Shown here: positions 9,826 through 18,557 of the stretch, one piece after another
Position numbering within the stretch: the stretch's first letter is position 1
Layout: the number at the start of each line of letters is the position of its first letter
Origin: Rhodoblastus sp963704565
GTDB lineage: Bacteria; Pseudomonadota; Alphaproteobacteria; Rhizobiales; Beijerinckiaceae
Assembly: GCA_963704565.1 (NCBI GenBank)
Contig: OY969917.1
Span: 3,534,001 to 3,598,000 of the forward strand
Reading direction: 5' to 3'
DNA: 64,000 nt
Position numbers and translations under genes: made by a program
Notes under the pieces: generated by a model
Seen by the model: the letters and a program-made list of their open reading frames with translations, nothing else
The model's database searches: none
Told to the model about the DNA's origin: nothing

Positions 9826-11122
9826 GACGCGCCGCCGCCTCCCCGGCGCGCCGGCCGGAACCCACCGAAAGGCTAACGCCTAAGCCGGCGAGATAGCCGC
9901 GCGGCAGAACATTGGCCGCCATGATCATGCCGGCGGCGAAAAGATTGGCGAATGTGCCTCCATCGCGCATTTTTACCCGCATTTTCTCGTCCACGGCCAG
10001 CCCGAAATGCACGAAAGTCAGGCCGGCGCGCAGCGGAAAGGCGAAGAAAGGCGGGCCGGCGAGTTTTGGGCAGGCCGCGATGGACCGCGCCAGCGCGGCG
10101 GCGTCGAGGCCAAGCGCCTCGGCCAGATCGGCGAGATTTTTGGCGCGGATCGGCGCCAGCGCGGTCGGCGGCGCGCGGTTCAGGCCGTCGGCGTCCAGAA
10201 TCAGAAAGGCGCGCCCCTCGTCGCATTGGGCGATCCGCGCGCCCCATCTGGCGTAATGGGTCCGCCCCGCGCCGGCGCCGGGCAATTCGACCGCGCCAGA
10301 ATCGCGATCCACCACCAGCCCATAGGGAATGGCGGCGATGCGGGTGACGATGCCGCCGTCGATTTGCGGCCCGCGCGCGTCGACCGCGACCATGTGGCCC
10401 GAGGCCGGATCGCCGATTTCCTGCGCGCCCGCCTCGATCAGCCTTTGCAGCAAGCGGCCGTCGGAATGGGCCCCGCCGCGAATCATCAAAGCGTCGGCCC
10501 GGGCGCCGAAATGGGCGCGTAGCCAGTCCGGATCGCCGCCGGGGCCGCCGGATGCGGCGATCACCGTCTGAGCCCGCAAGCGTTGCGTCGCAGTCCCGTT
10601 GCGGATTTCCGCCTGCCACGACCCGTCGCCGTTCTGGCGCAAGGTTTTGGCCTCGCTGTCATAGGAGATCGCCACGCCGATCCTGCCGGCGGCCTCGTAA
10701 AGCGCGTTGATCATGGCCTTGCCGCCGCCGAGCAGGAAAGCGGTGCGGCGGGAAAAAGGAATCACGCCCGTCGCCGGATTCTGGATGCGAACCCCGTTGG
10801 CCATCAGCCAGGGCGCGGTGTCGTTCGTGTCCGCGATCAGCGCGCGGGCCAGATCCGCATCGATCCGGCCGGCCGTGGTCTTGATGAGTTCCGACAGGAA
10901 CTCGTCTGCCGCATAGGCGCCGGGCGCGTAAAACGCCGGCGCGTCATGGGCGATGCGGAAATTGCGGGCATGGCGCGCATTGCCGCCGCGCAAGCCCTGC
11001 GGCGCGCTCTCGATCAAACGCGCCGAGGCGCCGAGCCGCCGCGCGGCGAGCGCGGCGGAGAGGCCGGCAATTCCGCCGCCAATCACCAGGACGTTGCATG
11101 TGGCCGGCACGATTGTTTCCAC
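9812..11122 (-). CDS. TcuA-like FAD-dependent oxidoreductase; probable flavoprotein half of CobZ (precorrin-3B synthase)
   Basis: 436 residues. The N-terminal Rossmann FAD motif VIGGGIAGLSAALAA lies near residues 13-27. The fumarate reductase/succinate dehydrogenase flavoprotein fold follows, with a C-terminal AGMIMAANVLPRGYLAG block that closes the FAD site. Tricarballylate dehydrogenase TcuA and the N-terminal half of CobZ share this fold. The overlap with the Fe-S partner and the cobalamin setting support a role in oxidising precorrin-3A with O2; the tricarballylate role cannot be excluded by reading. No tcuC transporter or tcuR regulator is seen nearby, which weakens the tricarballylate alternative. 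Confidence 0.82.
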   Translation of the reverse strand: METIVPATCNVLVIGGGIAGLSAALAARRLGASARLIESAPQGLRGGNARHARNFRIAHDAPAFYAPGAYAADEFLSELIKTTAGRIDADLARALIADTNDTAPWLMANGVRIQNPATGVIPFSRRTAFLLGGGKAMINALYEAAGRIGVAISYDSEAKTLRQNGDGSWQAEIRNGTATQRLRAQTVIAASGGPGGDPDWLRAHFGARADALMIRGGAHSDGRLLQRLIEAGAQEIGDPASGHMVAVDARGPQIDGGIVTRIAAIPYGLVVDRDSGAVELPGAGAGRTHYARWGARIAQCDEGRAFLILDADGLNRAPPTALAPIRAKNLADLAEALGLDAAALARSIAACPKLAGPPFFAFPLRAGLTFVHFGLAVDEKMRVKMRDGGTFANLFAAGMIMAANVLPRGYLAGLGVSLSVGSGRRAGEAAARHALA

Positions 11123-11189
11123 GACCGCTTCTGCCCTGGCAGGTTTGGGCTCAGGTCGCGGCGCCGACCTGGGTTTCAGCGCGGCGCCG

Positions 11190-12620
11190 TCAGCACTGGG
11201 CGCCTTGTTTGCGCTCGCGCAGGAACTGGAAGAATTCCACGCCTTCGCGCAGGCGCCGCTTCATCATGGCGCGGTCGCGCACCATTTCATTGACGATGGC
11301 GCCGATTTTGCGCGGCCGGAAATAGAACTGGCGGTAGAAAGTCTCGACCGCGTCGAAAATTTCCTTGTGGCTGAGGTCGGGATAATGGAGCGGCGCGATC
11401 TGGACGCCGTTCTCATCCACCATTTCGGCGTTGGCGCTGTCGAGCCAGCCGTTTTCCAGCGCCTGATCGTAAAGGAACGTGCCGGGATAGGGCGCGGCCA
11501 GCGACACCTGCAAGGTGTGCGGATTGACCTCCTTGGCGAAGGCAATCGTCTCCTTGATCGTCTCGCGGGTTTCGCCCGGCAGGCCCATGATGAAGGTGCC
11601 GTGGATCATGATTCCGAGCTCGCGGCAGTCACGCGCGAATTGCCTGGCCACCTCGACCCGCATGCCCTTCTTGATATTGTGCAGGATCTGCTGGTTGCCG
11701 GATTCATAGCCGACCAGCAGCAGCCGCAGGCCATTGGCCTTCATCACTTCAAGCGAGGCGCGCGGCACGTTGGCCTTGGCGTTGCACGACCAGGTCACGC
11801 CGAGCTTGCCGAGTTCTTTCGCGATGGCTTCGGCGCGGGGCAGATCGTCGGTGAATGTGTCGTCGTCGAAGAAATATTCCTGCACCTGCGGGAAGTTTTC
11901 CAGGCACCATTTGATCTCTTCGATCACATGGCCGACGCTGCGGGTGCGGTAACGGTGCCCTCCAACCGTTTGTGGCCACAGGCAAAAAGTGCAGCGCGAC
12001 TTGCAGCCGCGCCCGGTATAGATCGAAATATAGGGGTGCTTGAGATAGCCGATGAAATAATTCTCGATCTTCAGGTCGCGCTTGTAGATCGGCGCGACGA
12101 AGGGCAGGGAATCCATGTTTTCCAGGATCGGTCGCTCGGCATTGTGCTGGATGTTTCCATCCGCGTCGCGGTAGCTCAGGCCGAGAATGTCCTTCCACTC
12201 CTTGCCGTCGGCGACGTCCTTGATGGTGAAGTCGAATTCGTTGCGGGCGACGAAATCGACGACAGGCGCGGCTTTCAGGCTGCCATCGGCGTCCACCGCC
12301 ACCTTGGCCCCGATCAATCCGGCCTTGAGAGCGGGATTGGCGGCCTTCAAGGCCTCGATGCATTTCACGTCCGAGGCGAAGGACGGCACGGAAGTATGGA
12401 CCACGACGAGGTCGAAATCCTTGGCCTGCGCCACCACCTCCGCGAGCTTGATCTTGTGCGGCGGGGCGTCGATCAGCTTGGAGTTCTCGATCAAAGCGGC
12501 GGGCTGGGCGAGCCAGGTCGGATACCAGTAGGAGGCGATTTCGCGGCGCGCCTGATAGCGCGAGCCGGCGCCGCCGTCGAAACCGTCAAAGGAAGGCGCT
12601 TGCAGAAAAAGGGTGCGCAT
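11190..12620 (-). CDS. hpnJ: HpnJ, hopanoid-biosynthesis radical SAM protein
   Basis: 476 residues. The N-terminal half looks like a B12-binding Rossmann domain (start MRTLFLQAPSFDGFDGGAG), and the second half is a radical SAM domain with the 4Fe-4S motif CKSRCTFC near residues 207-214. This matches HpnJ, which is implicated in ring contraction to form the cyclitol-ether head group of bacteriohopanetetrol. It is leftward and lies 67 bases upstream of the TcuA-like gene, so it could share a transcript with it. If it binds cobalamin as its N-terminus suggests, its place beside B12 genes is meaningful. No other hpn gene is visible in the window. Confidence 0.85.
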   Translation of the reverse strand: MRTLFLQAPSFDGFDGGAGSRYQARREIASYWYPTWLAQPAALIENSKLIDAPPHKIKLAEVVAQAKDFDLVVVHTSVPSFASDVKCIEALKAANPALKAGLIGAKVAVDADGSLKAAPVVDFVARNEFDFTIKDVADGKEWKDILGLSYRDADGNIQHNAERPILENMDSLPFVAPIYKRDLKIENYFIGYLKHPYISIYTGRGCKSRCTFCLWPQTVGGHRYRTRSVGHVIEEIKWCLENFPQVQEYFFDDDTFTDDLPRAEAIAKELGKLGVTWSCNAKANVPRASLEVMKANGLRLLLVGYESGNQQILHNIKKGMRVEVARQFARDCRELGIMIHGTFIMGLPGETRETIKETIAFAKEVNPHTLQVSLAAPYPGTFLYDQALENGWLDSANAEMVDENGVQIAPLHYPDLSHKEIFDAVETFYRQFYFRPRKIGAIVNEMVRDRAMMKRRLREGVEFFQFLRERKQGAQC

Positions 12621-12741
12621 GAAAAGCTGCTCCGCCTGAGCTCAAGTTGCTGTCGGTTAAGTCCGTCGCGCGCCACAAAGCCCGCTAATCGCGGCCATTC
12701 CGTGGCGGTTCGTGCGGGTTCTTTAACAACATCTGGGGCGT

Positions 12742-13857
12742 TCAATCAATCGCCGGGTTCCGGGCGGGCGCCGACGCGCGGGAAAGAAAGCGGGCGAGGG
12801 CGGGGCCGAAGAAGATCACCATCAGCACCCGCGCCGTCTGCAAGGCCATGACGAAGGGCAGATCGAGCTTGGCGGAAACGGCGATGATGGCGACGGCGTC
12901 GATCCCGCCGGGGCTCATGGCGAGATAAGCGGTCATCGGGTCGATATGAGCCAGCGCCGCCAGAATCGCCGACAGCCCGGCGCAAAGCGCGATCAGCGCG
13001 GCGACCGAGGCGAGGGTCGCGGGCAGAGCCTTGAAAGCGTGCAGCAGAAGGGCGCGGGAAAATCTCTGGCCGACGCTCCAGCCGAGGATCGCGTAGTTCA
13101 AGGCGAGGAAGGGGCGGGGGAGTTCAAGGGCGAGAAGACCGGAATCCTGCAACAGGGCGCCGAGGAAAAGCGGGGCCAGCAGGGGGCCGGCGGGGAGGCG
13201 CAGGCGGTGGGCGAGAAAGGCGGCGCCGAGCAGAACGGCGAGGGTCGCGGCGAAGGCGGGCCAAGACACCGGCGCGAAAAAGCCAGCGGGCGCGAAAAAG
13301 CCGGCGAGCGCCGCGGCGCCGGCGCCCCCGCCGGGGGTCAGAAAGCGCGCGATCAGGCTGGCGACCAGAGCGACGAGCAATACCCGCAAATATTGCATGA
13401 AGGCGACGAGGCGCATGTCGGCGCCATAGGCGTCGGCCATCACCACCATGGCGGAAGCCGCGCCGGGCAGGGCGCCCCAGATCGCGGTGGTCCCCGGAAA
13501 CAGCTGCCATCGGGTGAGAAGCCAGCCGAACAGGCCGCTGGCGGCGATCACCGAGAAGCCGGCGGCGAGAAACAGCGGCCAGTCGCGGGCCATTTCATGC
13601 AGGATCGCCGGGGTCAATTTCTGGGCGATCATGCCGCCGATCGCGGCTTGCGCCATGAGAAAGGCCCAGGGCGGGGCCTCGATCCGGCCCTCGAAGGCCG
13701 AAACACTCGCGGCGGCGACGATGGCGCCGAGCAGCAGGCCGGCGGGAAGGCGCAAGGCGGTGAGAACGCCGCTGAACAGCAAGGTGAGCGCGATCAGCGC
13801 CGCCCATTGCGCCAAAAGGCCGCTGTCGCGAAAGGAGAGATTTTTCAAGCCGCTCAT
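12742..13857 (-). CDS. AbrB-family membrane protein (PF05145-type)
   Basis: 371 residues, almost entirely hydrophobic, with about ten predicted membrane segments. The two AbrB repeats each contain the signature LPGAASAMVVMADAYGAD (residues about 129-146) or, in the second half, MSPGGIDAVAIIAVSAKLD. These proteins are often mislabelled 'ammonia monooxygenase'; they are putative transporters with no firm substrate. The start overlaps the stop of the upstream hydrolase gene by four bases, so the pair is translationally coupled. Confidence 0.85.
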   Translation of the reverse strand: MSGLKNLSFRDSGLLAQWAALIALTLLFSGVLTALRLPAGLLLGAIVAAASVSAFEGRIEAPPWAFLMAQAAIGGMIAQKLTPAILHEMARDWPLFLAAGFSVIAASGLFGWLLTRWQLFPGTTAIWGALPGAASAMVVMADAYGADMRLVAFMQYLRVLLVALVASLIARFLTPGGGAGAAALAGFFAPAGFFAPVSWPAFAATLAVLLGAAFLAHRLRLPAGPLLAPLFLGALLQDSGLLALELPRPFLALNYAILGWSVGQRFSRALLLHAFKALPATLASVAALIALCAGLSAILAALAHIDPMTAYLAMSPGGIDAVAIIAVSAKLDLPFVMALQTARVLMVIFFGPALARFLSRASAPARNPAID

Positions 13858-14426
13858 CCGGCCGCGAAGGCGATGTCCGCGCTACGCGTCACCCGTCCCA
13901 GACGGGGAAAGATATTGTGGACCGCGAATTCATGCAGTTCGGCGGCGCGCGAGGCGCAGGCGTCCTCGACGAACAGAAGTTCGAAGCCCAACTCCCAGGC
14001 CTGGCGGGCGGTCAATTCCACGCCGAAATTGGTGGCGATCCCGCCGAGCGCCAGGGTCGTCACGCCGCGCCGGCGCAATTGAAGCTCCAGCTCCGTGCCG
14101 TGGAAGGCGCCCCATTGGCGCTTGGTGATGATGATGTCGCCGGGCGCCGCGACGCCCTCGGCCAGTTCGCTCCAGTCGGGCGGCAGGCCGCCGGCAGGAA
14201 GCTGCATCGGCGCGTCCGCCTTCTGGCGCGGCGCGTCGGCGAAATCCGGGGAAAAAGCGACCCGCACGGGGAAGACCAGGGCGCCATGGTCGCGGAATTT
14301 TTGGGCGAGGTCTTTGGCGCGGCCGAGAACCTCCGCCCCGGAATGCGGGGCGGTCGGCGTCCGGACAATGCCCTTCTGGAGGTCGATCAGGACCAGCGCG
14401 GCGGTTTTCGGGTCGAGCGTGATCAT
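13854..14426 (-). CDS. Isochorismatase-fold hydrolase
   Basis: 190 residues with the fold markers LVLIDLQKGI (aspartate, near residue 15), ITKRQWGAFHGTEL (lysine) and GGIATNFGVELTA. In cysteine hydrolases of this superfamily a catalytic cysteine sits where this protein has FG in TNFGVEL. The protein therefore resembles the isochorismatase (EntB-like) type rather than the nicotinamidase or N-carbamoyl-hydrolase type. Substrate is unknown. It is the first gene of a two-gene operon with the AbrB-type protein. Confidence 0.8.
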   Translation of the reverse strand: MITLDPKTAALVLIDLQKGIVRTPTAPHSGAEVLGRAKDLAQKFRDHGALVFPVRVAFSPDFADAPRQKADAPMQLPAGGLPPDWSELAEGVAAPGDIIITKRQWGAFHGTELELQLRRRGVTTLALGGIATNFGVELTARQAWELGFELLFVEDACASRAAELHEFAVHNIFPRLGRVTRSADIAFAAG

Positions 14427-14622
14427 CGGGGCCTTGAGGAAATCATTTCCGACGTGAGGAAATGCTCGTAAAAGTCGAGATCGACTTCCGGCGAGTTTCC
14501 TGTGTCATAACAGGTTTTTCGCCAAAGTCAGGCCGCGATCGTGCGCAAGCTGTTCCAGGTCATGGCTTTCAAGCGAGGCCGGCGGTAGCCTTCACTTGGT
14601 TTGAAACGCGAGGTTTCTTCCC

Positions 14623-15735
14623 GTGACCGATAATAACGACCAGAAACCGACCGCCAAGGTTCAGCCCGCCGTCGAGCAGGTTGGCCTCGGGCAATTGCCC
14701 ACAAAAATTCCGCCGCCCCCGTCACATCAGGTGATCGAGCATCATCCGCCGAGCCGGGCCAAGGTATGGTCGCGGAGGCTCGTCCTTCTCGCCCTGATCG
14801 GCGGCGGCGCCGGCTACGCCATCTGGCTGGCGCATCGCGCCCCGGCGATTCCAGCCTATATCGTCTATGGCAATGGCCGGCTGGAGGCCGATCCGATCGA
14901 CATCGACACCAAATTCGCCGGGCGCATCGCCGAATTGCGGGTGGACGAGGGCGACAAGGTCGCCGCCGGCCAGGTGCTCGCGGTCATGGACACCAGCGAT
15001 CTGCAACAAACCCTGAAAAAGGGCGAGGCGCAGATCGAACAGGCGCAAAAGGCGGTCGAGGAGGCGCGCGCCAATCTCGAAAACGCCAAGACCTCGTCCC
15101 TGCTCGCCGAGCAGGAAATCGAGCGCACGGCGAAGCTGGTGAAAAGTGGTTTCGCCACCAGGGAGCTTTACGACCAGCGCAAGCAGGCGCTCGACGCCGC
15201 CCATCTCACCCAGCAGGCGGCGGAAACCCGCGTCACCGAGGCTGAGAAGGCGCTGAACGCGGCCACGCATGACGCCGAAGTGACGCGGGTGAATATCGCC
15301 GACAATACCCTGGTCGCGCCGCGCGACGGGCGGATCGAATATCGCGTCGCCAATGTCGGCGAGGTTCTGCCGGCCGGCGGCAAGGTCTTCACCATGCTCG
15401 ACACGGCTTACGTCTATATGGACGTCTATCTGCCGACGCTCCAGGCGGACAAGGTCAAGATCGGCGCGGAGTCCCGCATCCTGCTCGACGCCTATCCCGA
15501 CCGGCCGATCCCGGCGAAAGTGTCCTTTCTTGCCGATCAGGCGCAATTCACCCCGAAAATGGTCGAGACCCAGAACGACCGCGACCGCATGATGTTCCGG
15601 GTGCGGGTGAAGATCGATCCCGGCCGCGCCAGGGCCCACGCCGACGCGGTGCGCAGCGGCCTGCCCGGCGTCGCTTATGTCAAGACCGACGACAAGGCGC
15701 CGTGGACGCCGGGCTTGCAGGGCGCCGGAAAATGA
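14623..15735 (+). CDS. HlyD-family membrane fusion protein (YhiI-like)
   Basis: 370 residues from a GTG start at 14623 (GAGG upstream). A proline-rich cytoplasmic N-terminus is followed by one membrane anchor (about residues 48-65, LVLLALIGGGAGYAIWLA). A biotinyl-lipoyl half-motif (FAGRIAELRVDEGDKV), a long helical hairpin (about residues 120-225) and a beta-barrel domain come next. It is the periplasmic adaptor of an ABC exporter with the following two genes; its stop overlaps the rbbA start (ATGA). Same order as E. coli yhiI-rbbA-yhhJ. Confidence 0.88.
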   Translation: MTDNNDQKPTAKVQPAVEQVGLGQLPTKIPPPPSHQVIEHHPPSRAKVWSRRLVLLALIGGGAGYAIWLAHRAPAIPAYIVYGNGRLEADPIDIDTKFAGRIAELRVDEGDKVAAGQVLAVMDTSDLQQTLKKGEAQIEQAQKAVEEARANLENAKTSSLLAEQEIERTAKLVKSGFATRELYDQRKQALDAAHLTQQAAETRVTEAEKALNAATHDAEVTRVNIADNTLVAPRDGRIEYRVANVGEVLPAGGKVFTMLDTAYVYMDVYLPTLQADKVKIGAESRILLDAYPDRPIPAKVSFLADQAQFTPKMVETQNDRDRMMFRVRVKIDPGRARAHADAVRSGLPGVAYVKTDDKAPWTPGLQGAGK

Positions 15736-18557
15736 GCGAGGAGCCCGCCGTCCGGCTGCGCCATCTGCGCCACGCCTATGGCCGGACAATCGCGCTCGAC
15801 GGCCTGACGCTGGATATTCCCGCCGGCTGCATGGTGGGGCTGGTGGGGCCGGATGGGGTCGGCAAATCGACCCTGCTCGGCCTGATCGCCGGCGCCAAGG
15901 CGCTGCAGGACGGCGGAATCGAGGTTCTGGGCGGCGACATCGATTCGGTGGCCTGGCGCGACGAAATCTGCCCGCGCATCGCCTTCATGCCGCAGGGCCT
16001 GGGCAAGAATCTCTATCCCGATCTCACCGTCGAGGAGAACATCATCTTTTTCTCGCGGCTGTTCGGCCAGAGCCGCGCCGAGGGCGCGGCGCGCGTCGCC
16101 GCGCTGACCCGTGACGTCGGCCTGGCGCCCTTCGCCAGAAGGGCGTGCCATCAATTGTCCGGCGGCATGAAGCAAAAGCTCGGCCTGTGCTGCGCCCTGA
16201 TCCACGATCCGGACCTGCTGATCCTCGACGAGCCGACCACCGGCGTCGATCCCCTGTCGCGCCGGCAGTTCTGGGAGCTGGTGGAGCGCATGCGCCGCCG
16301 CTTCGCCGCAACAGCGGCCGGCGAACGCCAGAGCGGCGCGCAGATCGCGCGAGCGGTTGGCGAACGCCAGAGCGGCGCGCAGATCGCGCGAGCGGTTGGC
16401 GAACGCCAGAGCGGCGCGCAGAAAATGAGCGTGATCGTCGCCACCGCTTATATGGAGGAAGCCGAAAAATTCCATTTCCTCATCGTCATGAACGCCGGCA
16501 GGATTCTCGCCACCGGCGCGCCGCGCGACATTCTCGCCCGCGCCGGCGCCGCGAGCGTCGAGGAGGCCTTCATCGCCTTGCTGCCCGAGGGCGGGGCCGT
16601 GAAGAAGCTGGAGATTCCGCCGCGAAAGGACGACGGCGGCGCGCCGGTGATCGTCGCCCGGGGCCTGACCAAGCAATTCGGGGATTTCATCGCCGTCGAT
16701 CATGTCGATCTGGCCATCGGCCGGGGCGAGATTTTCGGCTTCGTCGGCTCGAACGGCTGCGGCAAGACCACGACGATGAAAATGCTCACCGGCCTGCTGG
16801 ACGCCAGCGCCGGCGAGGCCTTGCTGTTCGGCCGGAGCATCGAGGCGGGCGGTCTCGCGGCGCGCCGGCGCGTCGGCTATATGTCGCAGGGCTTTTCGCT
16901 CTATGGCGAATTGAGCGTGCTGCAAAATCTCGAATTGCACGGCCGACTGTTCGGCCTCCCGGCGCGCGAGGCGCGCGATCGCATCGGGATCCTGCTCGAC
17001 CGGTTCGATCTGAGAGATTATGGCGGCGTCCTGGCCGCCGACCTGCCGCTTGGGCTGCGCCAACGGCTGTCGCTGGCGGTGGCTCTGGTCCATCGGCCGG
17101 ACCTGCTCATCCTCGACGAGCCGACCTCGGGCGTCGATCCGGTCGCCCGCGACGAATTCTGGGCCCTGCTGATCGAATTGTCGCGCAAGGAAGGCGTCAC
17201 CATTTTCATTTCCACCCATTTCATGAACGAGGCGGCGCGCTGCGACCGCATTTCGCTGATGGATTCGGGCAAGATCCTCGCCACCGGCTCGCCCGCCGAA
17301 CTGACCAGGCGGAAAAATGGCAAAGATCTGGAAGAGGCCTTCATCGCCTTTCTGGAGGAGGCCGGGGCGGCGCGCCCGCTCGCCGAGGCGGTCGAGGCCC
17401 CGGTTCCGCAACGCGCGCAGGCGAAGAATCCGCGTTTCAGCCCGCGGCGGATGATGGCCTATACCATCCGCGAAATTCTTGAATTGTCGCGCGATCCGAT
17501 CCGCCTGTCCTATGCGATCTTCGGGCCGGCTCTGCTGCTGCTGGTGCTCGGCTTCGGCATCACCACGGATGTCGATTCCCTGACCTACGCCGCGCTCGAC
17601 CGGGATAACAGCTATTACAGCCGCGCTTATTTGAGCGAAGTTCGCGGATCGGCCTATTTCATCGAGCAGCCGCCGATCCGCGAAGCCAGGGATCTGGTCA
17701 CCCGGCTCAAGAGCGGCGACGTCAACGCGACCATCGAAATTCCGCCGGGCTTCGGCCGCGACATCTTGCGCGGGCGCCCGACCGAGGTGTCGGTGTGGAT
17801 AGACGGCGCCATGCCCTTTCGCGCCGAAACCATCCACGGCTATCTGCAGAGCCTGCATCAGCAGTTTCTCGCCGACCCGGCGATCCACGGCCTGCCGCCG
17901 CCGCCCAATCCGCCGGCGGATATAGAGACGCGCTTCCGCTACAATCAGTCTTTCGATTCCATCTACGCCATGGTTCCCGGCGCCATCGCCCTGCAACTGG
18001 CGCTGATCCCGGCCATTCTCATGGCGCTCGCCATCGTGCGTGAAAAGGAGCTGGGCTCGATCACCAATCTCTATGTGACGCCGGTGACGCGGCTCGAATT
18101 CCTGCTGGGAAAACAGATTCCCTATATCGTCCTCGCCTTTGTCGATTTCCTGATCATGTTCCTGATGGCGCTTTACATCTTCAAAGTGCCGCTCAAGGGC
18201 GGATTCCTCGTTCTGGCGCTGGGCTCGCTGGTCTATGCCGCCGCCTCGACCGGCTATGGCATGGTCGTCTCCGCCTTCACCCGCACCCAGATCGCCGCCT
18301 TGTTCGGCACGGCGATCCTGACCATCCTGCCGGCGAGCATGTTTTCCGGCCTCAGCACGCCGGCCTCCGCGGTCACCGGAATGGGGCGGATCATGGGGCA
18401 ATTGTTTCCCATGACCTATTACCTGCCGATCAGCGTCGGCGCCTTCACCAAGGGCCTGCATTTCGCCGATCTCGCCGGTTATGTGGCGATCCTGGCGCTG
18501 TTCTTTCCGGGGCTCGTGGCCTTGAGCTATGTCCTGCTGCGCAAACAGGAGAAATGA
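15732..18557 (+). CDS. rbbA: RbbA-type double ABC ATPase fused to an ABC-2 permease
   Basis: 941 residues. NBD1 has Walker A GPDGVGKST (about residue 36), signature LSGGMKQK and Walker B LLILDEPTTG, with tyrosine in the switch position (VIVATAYMEEA). NBD2 has GSNGCGKTT, a degenerate signature (PLGLRQRLSLA), LLILDEPTSG and a normal STHFMNEA switch. An ABC-2 permease domain with about six membrane segments forms the last 370 residues. RbbA was described as ribosome-associated ATPase; the operon here suggests an exporter. A 39-bp tandem repeat inserted in frame between NBD1 Walker B and the switch is unusual (see findings). It overlaps the genes on both sides by four bases. Confidence 0.9.
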   Translation: MSEEPAVRLRHLRHAYGRTIALDGLTLDIPAGCMVGLVGPDGVGKSTLLGLIAGAKALQDGGIEVLGGDIDSVAWRDEICPRIAFMPQGLGKNLYPDLTVEENIIFFSRLFGQSRAEGAARVAALTRDVGLAPFARRACHQLSGGMKQKLGLCCALIHDPDLLILDEPTTGVDPLSRRQFWELVERMRRRFAATAAGERQSGAQIARAVGERQSGAQIARAVGERQSGAQKMSVIVATAYMEEAEKFHFLIVMNAGRILATGAPRDILARAGAASVEEAFIALLPEGGAVKKLEIPPRKDDGGAPVIVARGLTKQFGDFIAVDHVDLAIGRGEIFGFVGSNGCGKTTTMKMLTGLLDASAGEALLFGRSIEAGGLAARRRVGYMSQGFSLYGELSVLQNLELHGRLFGLPAREARDRIGILLDRFDLRDYGGVLAADLPLGLRQRLSLAVALVHRPDLLILDEPTSGVDPVARDEFWALLIELSRKEGVTIFISTHFMNEAARCDRISLMDSGKILATGSPAELTRRKNGKDLEEAFIAFLEEAGAARPLAEAVEAPVPQRAQAKNPRFSPRRMMAYTIREILELSRDPIRLSYAIFGPALLLLVLGFGITTDVDSLTYAALDRDNSYYSRAYLSEVRGSAYFIEQPPIREARDLVTRLKSGDVNATIEIPPGFGRDILRGRPTEVSVWIDGAMPFRAETIHGYLQSLHQQFLADPAIHGLPPPPNPPADIETRFRYNQSFDSIYAMVPGAIALQLALIPAILMALAIVREKELGSITNLYVTPVTRLEFLLGKQIPYIVLAFVDFLIMFLMALYIFKVPLKGGFLVLALGSLVYAAASTGYGMVVSAFTRTQIAALFGTAILTILPASMFSGLSTPASAVTGMGRIMGQLFPMTYYLPISVGAFTKGLHFADLAGYVAILALFFPGLVALSYVLLRKQEK
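16320..16421 (+). repeat. 39-bp in-frame tandem repeat, 2.6 copies, inside rbbA
   Basis: Copies begin at 16320, 16359 and 16398 (the last is 24 bases long) and appear identical. Each encodes GERQSGAQIARAV. The repeat sits between VERMRRRFAATAA and KMSVIVATAY, where RbbA relatives normally have only a few residues, so it is a local expansion. The period is divisible by three, which keeps the frame open. Confidence 0.92.

Noticed and set aside
16320..16421. Short CRISPR-like array
   Set aside because: The units are contiguous with no spacers, lie inside an ABC ATPase gene and keep its frame.
15675..18461. 928-residue minus-strand frame across the ABC exporter
   Set aside because: Antisense shadow of rbbA; the conserved ABC motifs are on the plus strand.
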